A stretch of DNA of 64,000 nt from Parascedosporium putredinis. Its lineage: Eukaryota; Ascomycota; Sordariomycetes; Microascales; Microascaceae. Where the stretch lies: positions 1,922,001 through 1,986,000 of the forward strand of contig CASHTG010000017.1 in the NCBI GenBank assembly GCA_949357655.1, read 5' to 3'. The position numbers were made by a program, and so were the translations under genes. Below, in pieces: positions 51,605 to 61,300 of this stretch (its first letter is position 1; each line of letters starts with the position of its first letter). Below the pieces are notes generated by a model. It made no database searches, was not told the origin of the DNA, and worked only from the letters and a program-made list of their open reading frames with translations.

Positions 51605-51652
51605 TGCGTCCACTCTACGATGCGTCTACTCTACGATGCGTCCAGTCTACGA
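51605..51652 (+). repeat. Three-copy 16-bp tandem repeat
   Basis: Units start at 51,605, 51,621 and 51,637 with consensus TGCGTCYASTCTACGA, each differing by one or two bases. Sixteen bases is not a multiple of three, so it is unlikely to be coding. Confidence 0.9.
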
Positions 51653-54262
51653 GTGCTCACCTCTTACCACAACCACGACCCCAATTCTTACTATGGGTGA
51701 GCTCACCTAGCTCACGGTCACAGAGGCAAACTTGCCGAAATTCGTCCAGCTACCGGCTCCATCTCCCACAAGCCCACAAGGCTATACAGCCTTCATCGGC
51801 AATGAACTTCAACTAACCCACGTGTAGAATGTTCCACTCCCCAAACACAAAACATATCGCCACCTTGGTGGCGCCCCTCTTTCTAGAACCCGGGATCGTA
51901 GTCGGCCCGCCATTGACGGTTCTCGGACGTCACACCTCCCCTCAAGTAGCTTGAAGCGTGAAGAAGGAGTGGAATGCGAAAGGCTTCAAGTGTATTACAA
52001 AACGTATACATCCCCGGGCCTTGGTCTTCTCTCCCATAAGGAAAGCCACTTAGACGGAAAGAAAAGGAAATAGTAACGGCCCCACACCAGCCAAGTTGTC
52101 AGTCATCAACAGACAGCGCCCTAGTTAGCAACAGAATAAGGGATTCTAGTGTCTATTTACTCTATCCTTCCCTTTACACACGATTCCAGATATACGATGC
52201 CCATGAGTACACGCGATACGAGTGCAAGATGGAAGGAAGCAATCATACCTCGGTATATATATAATACAGGATGGAGGAGTCACCCTCCCAACCCATCCAG
52301 CTCTTTTGGTGGCGTTTGGCAATATTGATGAGGCGGGAAAGTCAAGACAGCAGGCCCACGGAGAATACGACGCCCTCCACGCAACACTCGGTACTTTACC
52401 CTGTATTAGAGTCTAGGCTTTGAGAACTCGAGGTGAGGGACATGGCAGTCCGAAACCGAAAGTCTGAAAGTCTGAAAGAGAAATCTAAGTCTTAGAAACA
52501 CTCGAGCTCTGATCAACAAAACAATACACCTCTCTCATCGTATAGGCCCGACACCAAATTCTTTTACTCTTTTTTTTTATTCTTCTTCGCTTCTTCCAAG
52601 AAAATTTGGAACAGGTGTACCGAACCACTAGTGCAGGAAGGAAATAAGATGGAGCAAACAAAATCCTCAAAGCAAGCTTTTTCGGAGGTCCGCCTCACTC
52701 GGAGAATGGAGAATTCGACCCAAAGCAACATCCTTGTTATCAATCCCACCATGTCCTCTCTTTTCCACCACCCCTATTGGACAAGCCGGGAATTTGATTC
52801 ACTCCCGGGAAACCTGACGTAACCGTCAACCGCGTTGGCGATGATCAACGGCTGGATGGGGCGTGAATAATTACTTCACCAGCTTGTCTGCAAGATCGCG
52901 GCGAATAGCCAGCATGAGAAAGGCGGTCTGACCTCGGTAGCAAGGTGAAGACATCACTTTCGGCCTAAACGAAACATCATATCTACAGCAACCGTATAGA
53001 TGGCATCTTACTCCATGGGCCAGCTTTTGGCTGACGCTATTCCCTTTGCTTGTAAATCGTGAAAGCGGGCTCTTGGAAAACAACCTACCACTCAGCCCAT
53101 ACTAGTGGAGCCTTGCGTGGAGATGCCGAGAAGCAAGGATTGAACTCTGACGCTGAGCGTGCAGCATCCAAGTTCCCTATGACGCGGTGAGGCACACCGA
53201 GCGCAAGGAGTCTATAGCCGCCAAAAGCTGACGCCTCTCTTCCCCTCTATTCCTTGCGAGGCTGATAATAGCAACACTCTGGGATGTAAAGCATCCTAAC
53301 CAAATCCCAAGTGCCACTTACTTCACGTCCAGGGGTTCAGGATTCCTGTTGGTGACACGTAGGTGGAAGGGGTTGAATATCGCCGATATCGAGCTTGTGC
53401 CACGAGCAAGGGCCCCGTCTTAGGCGGAAGTTTAGCTATATGTATTTGTTGATGTCAAAAGAAAGAAGGGTAGAGAAAAAAGGTAGGCCGATGCCCCGAT
53501 ATTCTTCGCCTTTCGCCTCCTTTAATCAGCTGAGTAAAAAAGTGCACATGGCAGGCGTTACGGTGCAGCGAATAGTGGGAAGCCAGCAAGTGTAAATTCT
53601 GAGACAAGCTTCTTACTTTCTGCAGAGCTGGTGATATCACCTCGGTCTGGCGTAGGCAAAAATAAAAGTTGGGTCTGGCTCACTGACTGGTTGTCTTCGT
53701 TTTTCCTCTTCTTCTTCTTCTTCTTTTTGTTCGCCAAGGGAAATTGTGGCGAATTAGTGGTAGGATGAGTCGCGATAAACTTAGCAAAGATCAGCGCCGG
53801 GCCGGAATGAACGGCACCGATCAATGTGTATGCTTTCTTCGATGGGGTCAGTATACCATCAAGTTGTCAAGACGAGTAAGAAACAGAGGAGATATAGGAG
53901 ATGAGGGACAAGCGGCGGGAGAAGAGCCTAGGTATTTTCGAGATCCTGTTTAATCCTTATGCGAAGGAACTCTACCCTCGTAGCCGGACTACGCTAGGTC
54001 CCGATCTTCGACCTGAAGAAAACCAAAAAAGAGAGGCTGCGCTAGATCTTGCGCGAGGCGTTTGGAGGGCTAGGAAGAGAAGGTCTGCAGGCGCCGCAAC
54101 GGTGGAGCAAACGCGCTGACGCAGGTGGAGGATGAACATGGCCAGGCTTCCTTTCACCTGAGCGAGCATGCTCTCTCGTCTGAATCCAGGCGGTGAAGAG
54201 AACCAGCCTGTCTCTTGCTCTTGAACTTCAGATCGATCGCTGACCCCGGATTCGTCCTTCTG

Positions 54263-54769
54263 TCAAAGAGCTGACCTCATGACCTCGTCGAAGGATGTGG
54301 GAGGACATTGGGGGACATGAGCCGTATTTGTGCCTGCTGCCACCGTGCCACCGGGACTGTGGTTTTGACGCGGCGGAATGTGGGCCTCGTACATTTCAGG
54401 CTGCTCCGGTTGGTTCCAAGGTGGTCCGTAGCTCTCTCGTGGAGGTAGTGTAGCCTCTAAAATCTGCACGGCATGTACCGAGGTATTATTGGCAAAACGC
54501 AGAGAGACAACAAGATTCATTGATCAAGGATCCATTTAATCGAATGGATGCAATGGATCAATTGATCCAGTAATAGTAGGAGGCAAGGGAGGTACAACAC
54601 TTCGCACATTGATTGGCACATTATAACTGAGAGGCAATGCCCCGTGCGCCGTTAAACTGGGACTGATGTTGAGAAATTGATCAATGCTCTGTCGAGTCCG
54701 TATCCTGATTCGGGCTGGAAGATGACTTGGGACTATCACTTGAAATTCCGCACATTCGTTCTTCGAGGC
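54263..54769 (-). pseudogene. Possible decayed or frameshifted reading frame, unknown
   Basis: On the minus strand one frame is open from 54,769 to 54,263 except for two stops between 54,521 and 54,538. Translation is not low complexity (QFLNISPSLTAHGALPLSYN before the gap; YGPPWNQPEQPEMYEAHIPP after it) and codon use is mixed. The broken point coincides with a nest of ATCCATT/AATGGAT and GGATCAATTGATCC inverted repeats. I do not recognise a family. It may be coding sequence interrupted by base loss or insertion, two exons of a small gene, or chance. Confidence 0.2.
54530..54569. repeat. Nested inverted repeats including a 16-bp perfect palindrome
   Basis: ATCCATT/AATGGAT arms around 54,530-54,549 are followed by the perfect palindrome TGGATCAATTGATCCA at 54,554-54,569. 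Its core ATCAATTGAT also occurs at 16,627-16,636 and 40,637-40,646. No protein is known to me for this site. Confidence 0.85.
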
Positions 54770-57559
54770 TTACGGACGGAAGATGAGACGATCTAGACAC
54801 TTTCTACCATTTTGAAAATCTCAATATCATTCTCGGGATGTGAGGGGATTGAGTCTTTATCCGAATCGACTCGTGACTGAGGAGGTGTAATATCTAGAGG
54901 ATGAAAAGGAAGGTTTTGGGAAGGAGAATGGCGAAGGGGATAAAGTCTTACTCCTCTCTTGTTTTTCTTCCCCCTACTGCAGCGAGCTTGGGGCCTTTCG
55001 CCCTGCACTTTCCCTCTTCCTTACCTTGCGGTGATGTTTCTCCTTAAAATATTCCTACATGGCAAGCATGGGTCTTGAATCGACAAGTACAAATAAAGAT
55101 AGTGACAAGATGGTGCGGTCGCGCAATGGGCAAGGAAGACTCTTGAGCATTGGAAGGGGCCAGGGTTAGACTAAAGGTGGCGTCGATCGAGGGGATCGCC
55201 TAGTCTAGTCGTTGGCTGCCAAACCTTGAATGACGTCACCTTGAACCTGACGCCACCTTGTGTCATCAAAGATTCTAACCGGGGTGAGAGGGGTTAAATG
55301 GTGGGCCTCCCTTCTCGTGCAGCAATGTGTGCGGAGTGTCTTGAGGCACTGTTTGACTCAAGCCATGCCATTGATGGCAAGGGCAAGTGCGCTTCTCTCA
55401 CTTCACGCTACCAGGGGACCATCGTTCAGGCCTAAAAAGAAAGAAATAACAAAAGAGGAATTGCCAAAAGCTCCTCGAACGAAAGAGTTTAGACGGAGAA
55501 GGAAACAAGCAAGAAGAAATCGTCGGGCGTGGTCCGAAAAAAGCAAGCCATGTATACTGGATGGATCCCTAGTACTTCTTCTTCGTCGCCGTTGTTTTCT
55601 GGCACGCCAGGGGGAGCCCTGGCAGAAGGCCAGCGAGGCCATGATTAAACGGGAGGATTCTGTCCCATCTATTGATCTCTTTCCGTCTTGTCATCGGATA
55701 TTCTCACCTGTCTCGAAAATTATTAGATGTGGGATTGGACTCTTCCTATCAACCTCTCTCGCCTACCCCATGATTGGGACTGCAAAATTATAGCCGCAGG
55801 GAAAATCGAATGGCCTCCCCATTTCCATCCTTATCGCGAGTACCCAAGAGTCAGGATACCATCCCGGGGCCTCGTTACCCAGCGCCATCTTGCAGAGAAG
55901 CCTGCACGGAGCATGTCTGGAACTGGGCATACGAGATACCTCCATGATTTGTTTGTGGAGGTATTTGTGGTTTCGGGTCTGAGGTTGCTATTGTGATTGG
56001 CTACACTCACGAAATATATTGCCAGCTCTAGCGGGTCGTTGCATGCCGTGGATCTGAAAACAAGGACAGACCGCAGCTCACTCCTGCTGGCTCTCGCAAT
56101 AATAAGTGTCCTTCAAACGGAGGGCCCATCTCATGTCACAGATCCACCAATCGTCGGCCCGACGATTCTTCACCCGAACGTGTCGTATTATCTACGCAAC
56201 AAAGGCAAGCCTAGTGGTCCAGGGCCGCGCGGAGACGGCGACAGCTCTTCCTCTCCAATGTCAGCTGATGATGCCTTTTGCTCGAGCGTGACAAAGCTGG
56301 GTGTTTTAAAGAGGACGGAATAAACATTAATACAGGTAAAACTCATGCGCAAGGAAGCCTACTTAGGCGATGTGAGTGGCCTCATTTTGGTGTGGCCGTG
56401 ACCCCTCGCCCTAGAAACATGCCACCTGCCCACATCGGAGGCGGCGGGATTATTACCGTGCCAAAATATATCACCTTTGATATTGAATGTCCTGTTTGTT
56501 ATCCTCCACGTCAATCCAAGATGCCGCGAGTTTCTAGAGCTGTGGTGGGTGCACTCGTACGTCCCTTCTATCTTCTATGCCCTTCCCAGCTGATCCCAGC
56601 CAGGGTAGTCACGAGGCTCTGGGTCCTGCAGCTAGTTGCTCGGGATTGGATCCAGAGGCCCGTCCGAGTCTGGACTCTGGACCCATCGGCCGGAGGTGGA
56701 CACAAGATTCACGAGGAGCGGGGGAGGGCAAGGAAGAACGAAAAAGAAAGAAAGAAAAGAACAAAAAGGCCACGAACAAGTGGCGTTGTACTACCGCCTC
56801 TTATTCTACACTATTACTCCCTTGCTCCCTTTACGGGGTTTCTCTATGGTGGGCTCCAAAGAGTTTTGGTGCGGAAACCAATCCATGTTAAAAATCTGTT
56901 TTGCACGCCGCCGCTGTCCTTGGCAAGGTTCCAAACCAGCGACATCACTAGTAGCCGCTTTTAGGACCATCTAAGAACCCTGAACACGCTGCCTTCAACC
57001 CGTCAAGGTTTTGCACCATCAACCCAAGCCCGTTGGTGCTGCTTCCAATCGCCGGAGAAACCAGACAGAAAACCATGTCAAATGGCAGAGAGTTGCCCTT
57101 GACTTGGGAGCACCAGTACTAGTACCCCTTTCTGTCCATTATTATTCTCCCTCATATTTCGAGGGACAAGCCTTGCTCCAATACCTGACGGCTTGACCTG
57201 TCCTAGAATCTTTCATCTTGTATCACCAACCTTGATCCAACACGGTGCATGCAGGCGAGGCACTGTTAGAATCCGCACACCCTTGTTCGCCCTTGTCAAT
57301 TCCAGGTTCAGAGAAAGTCTCATAGTACTACTTTATACAGTCCAATTTAGAATGAGCACTGGCTTGCCACTGACTGACTTCGCTTTGACATGTGGCCACT
57401 TACCATTTTAGGTGCTACTAGGCACTGTGCTGGAAAAAGTACTCAGTACCCAGACAGGGTGGAGAAAAGGATTGAAACTGCCTTGCAAATTTTCCTCGCG
57501 GCTACGTCATAACCTGTTTTCAGGGTCGGGCGGTAACAGGTACATGTGGTAACAAGGGC

Positions 57560-58327
57560 TGGGCGCGCGCGCTGTCGTGAACGGGCGAGAACCTCCATCT
57601 CTTGATCCATCAATCGTCGTAACGCGGGCCAAAGCCAGCTCCCTTTCCCACCGCAACTCTTACCAGCCAGAACCTGCCTTCTCAATCAACTTTCCTGCCC
57701 CAGGACCCTCTTACTTCCGGCACTGGCTCATCCAAGTCATTGATTACACGCCTTTACTGGTTCTCATTTCAAAGAAAAATACCATTCCGGGCTCTGCGCA
57801 CTGTTTCTCGAACTCGGCGCCTTCTCATTCCAAGCCGCCCCGACACGCTATCCACTCGCCCACACACACACACACACACCCTTTTTTTTTTAGTCCTCTT
57901 CCCCAAGTTAGCAAGTACGCTGCTGTAGTGCCTAACCTCTGCCCGTGTTTGTTTCCCGTTTGTCAATACCAATCCCCAGATCCGGATCCAGGCCCAGCCG
58001 GTTGTGACGCCCGAATCTCCTTACCTCTGACCCATCCGTTTTCACCACCTTCGCCTCTTCTTAGAGCTTCATCCCGTCTATTCCTCTACATCGCATCGCA
58101 TCGCATCGCATGCTCCTGTAACCTGTAGCCTCCCACCCTCTTGACAAGAAGATCACTACACGTCGCGGGTCCTGCCTTTTTCTTCCTTCGCAGCTCTCCA
58201 TCAACATCACGATTACTGCAGCCCTTTTTTCCTCAAGGCCGCCAAACATTGTCAACGACATTGCTGTTGTCTGGGAGCAAAGCCATTCCTATTGCCCAAA
58301 CTCCCTCGGATCTCGCATATGTAGGTA
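57560..58327 (+). promoter_or_regulatory. CT-rich leader of the histidine kinase gene
   Basis: Pyrimidine-rich plus strand before the ATG at 58,328. It contains (CA)9 at 57,861-57,878 followed by a T10-type run, and four tandem ATCGC units at 58,090-58,109. This matches the leader style of the polyQ gene. The transcription start is not identifiable; frames that are open across it are not supported as coding. Confidence 0.4.
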
Positions 58328-61300
58328 ATGGTAAGGCATCAACCTTCTTCCCCGAACGTGAACAAGAAGGGATCACCGTCTACTGCCCCTCAGCGACCCC
58401 GGCGCTCGTCCAACCCAGCCTCGACATCGCTGTCCCCTCTTTCCGACCCAAAACCACCAAACGAGGAGCCGCGAAATGGAGGAAACTTGGGGCCTTTAAA
58501 GCATGGGATCTCTCGACAGAATATGCCATTGTCGCCAACCTCCCAAATCCTGGAATCGATCCACGGTCTTCCTGTGTCCCCCTCTGCTCACACCGCGCCT
58601 GATTTCTCGTCCTCTCCATCGGGAGTCTCGAGGGACGGAGGCCAACTATCTTCGGAAAACGTAATCGGTTCGATCCTAGAATTGGGCTCGCCCCATCTCC
58701 GAGATGACGTATCCTGCACCACGACACCAGCAAAATTGCCCCTCAATAAGTCGAGCAGAACGCCAGATTCTCCCCAGGACCGAGATCCTTTGGATATGGC
58801 CGACGCCCAAGCACAGCTCGCTCAGTATCGCAAGCGCCTGGCACGAGATCTGGAAATGAGGAACGCTCTGCGAGAAGCTCGATGGCCGCCACCGGTGACA
58901 AGAAACGGGTTTCGCCGATTCAAGAAGAGACTATCGAGACTCGGGTTGAAGAACTGGCTAACCCTACCCTCACGACGACTTCCACCGAGTCTGGCAACAC
59001 CATTCGAGGCGGAGTCACCCTGGTGTCGTCGCTGCAACTCCCTCCTACCCATTTCCTCGCATGCAATCCTCTCGAAAAGCGACGAATGCTGGCAAATCTT
59101 CGTCACCCGGTGCAACCTTCTCTCAATCCCCATGAGTCCGACTCGTTTCAAATTTTCTTTTCTCGAGCGCGATTTACCTGCATCTTCCAACACCTCAGCC
59201 TCTACCTTTGTCTTCAATCCCGATGGATTCGCCACCCCGAATGACTCTCATCGCAACCGTACTACTGAGTACCCAACTCCGAATCTCTTTGACCTTTCAT
59301 TGATGTTGACAGCCGAACCTGGTCTCGATGCTTGGTGGGAGACGGTTGTTCAAATAATGACCCAAGTCTACAAGGCGGAAAGAGTAACCCTCTCTATCCC
59401 CGCCGATGTTACTGACATTGAGAACGTCCCTTGGGGCCAAAAGGCTACTTATAACGAGCACCAGGAGGACGGCTTCAGCTTAGGCTATATGGGGAGGAGT
59501 GTAGGGGCTCATCTGGTCTTCCAGACATGACTGATACTGGATCCGAAATGCATTCCCATCCGGAGAACGCTTCAGAAGCGCCTCCACCGCGACCGAACCT
59601 TTCAAGCCGCCATTCTTTCAACACGTTCGAGGAATCCAAAGATCGAGCCGATATCTCGGAACAGCCTGGTCGGAGGCCAGCCGGCCTGTCCCGAAGCAAA
59701 AGCTATATGCCGTCTGCTGGTCCTGCCAAACCAGACCGCCCCCACCCCGCCCTCAACCAAACGGCACTACAACAGCTAGCAGCAGCAGATGAAAATGACG
59801 CACCAGCGTGGGAGGCGACGCTGGGGCAGCGCCAAGTCACCAAAGCCCGGGTTCTTCCAGTTCTCCAGGCCTTAGATTACGAAGCCGATCCATTAATCGA
59901 CCACGCCAGCGTAATGAGAGTCTTAGAACGTGGCAAGGTCATTGCCTTGACTCGTACATACCCCTATCTCCAGCCTGGCGATCCTCAAGAGCCTGCAGGA
60001 CCACGCGTCGAATCAGATGCCCCGAGAAAGAAACCGGTTTCGATCCAGCCAGAGACGCCAGGACGAAGACCCGAGATCAGCTCTTCCACTAGCCACTCGT
60101 CAAAAGTCTCTTCATCGCGTGAGGGCGCTCGCCCAGGTCGGTTAAAAGCCCGATTCGAGGAAGAGCTACATCGGCCTCCCTCCCCAAGTATGAAGAATAC
60201 GAGCAGGCACCACAGTCTCCTGGTCACAGTCTCCGGCCCCGTCGCCAGCTGTGCGACCCGATCCTAAAGAGAATCCCTTCTTCACGGATGCCGTAGTCGA
60301 TGAAGATTCCTTCAACCCAGACACCACAACTGCCGATTACTCGTCAATATCACCACCGGAAGCGATTGGCATAGACAACTCTTCTTCTGTGCTCCACATT
60401 CCGTTGAACCATGTCCTCCTTTCTCGCATGCCTCGCCCGTTTTTTGACGCAACGCCCATCCCAGGAAGCGGGGCTTTCGGTATAAATCGGGATTCTGACG
60501 CCGGCGTACCTGGGAAAACACCGAGATGCGACCCGGATGCCGCGGGCTTTGGCGATGGCCCTCGTGTTGCCCCTCTTGCCATTTTGTCTATCCTTAGCCC
60601 CGTGATCCCTTATCCATCAAACCTCCGTCGCTCACTCGGTCATCTATCAATGCACCTCGCGACGTCATTCTCCCTCTGCCAACATCATTCCACGTTGGAG
60701 ACGGAAATTGCAGGCATCAAGAGGAGACGGCCGCACCCTCCGGGTTTGGTGCCCTGGCCTCGGATGGCCGCCCTATTGCTAATGCCGCCACTTTGTCCAA
60801 CATGATTCATCTGCACCCAGGAGAGCTTCCTACCCAAAGCTCTCTTGCAGGTAGCATGACGAGTCTTAGCGAATATTCGGGTGTCTCGAGAAGCGCGGTT
60901 GGTTCACCCATCGCTACTCCAGGGTTGGAGCGGGTAGAGCAAGCAACCCTAGGGATCCTTGCCGATAGGATAGATAAGACGTTGGTTACCACGAGCCCGT
61001 TGCCCGTAGTCGAAGACGGCTATTTCAGCGCGAAGCATACCCCCGTCATCGCGAGAAGCGACTACTCTTCCTCTAGCACAGGACGTAAGGGGAAGGGGAC
61101 AGTCAGAGAAAGCACATCCCTTGAGAAGCGTCGAGCGCGAGGATCATCGGTGACGAGTGCCCAGACCCCCGATGCATCGGAAACAAGGAGCGTTTCTGAT
61201 AAGCGCCGCAGTCTTGAAGATTCTGCTGGCTCATCGTCTAGCTTATCACGAGAGCGAGGAGATTCGCAAGCCTCGGACACCAGGTCGGGTGATGCGGATG

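Larger units (their letters stand above)
50482..57559. other. 7-kb region with no clear gene
   Basis: No recognisable protein. The minus-strand frame 50,669-50,902 and plus-strand frames 50,998-51,216, 55,260-55,793 and 56,278-56,964 are open, but without domains or codon bias that I can identify. The region carries a 3-copy 16-bp tandem repeat (51,605-51,652), a TCTAGAT/ATCTAGA hairpin (50,956-50,973), copies of TACCTCGGTA at 52,246-52,255 and (reverse) 54,476-54,485, and a possible decayed reading frame at 54,263-54,769. Confidence 0.5.

Noticed and set aside
56278..56964. 228-aa open frame on the plus strand
   Set aside because: Long but without domain or conserved motif; it includes a Lys/Arg low-complexity block from GA-rich DNA and overlaps other open frames.
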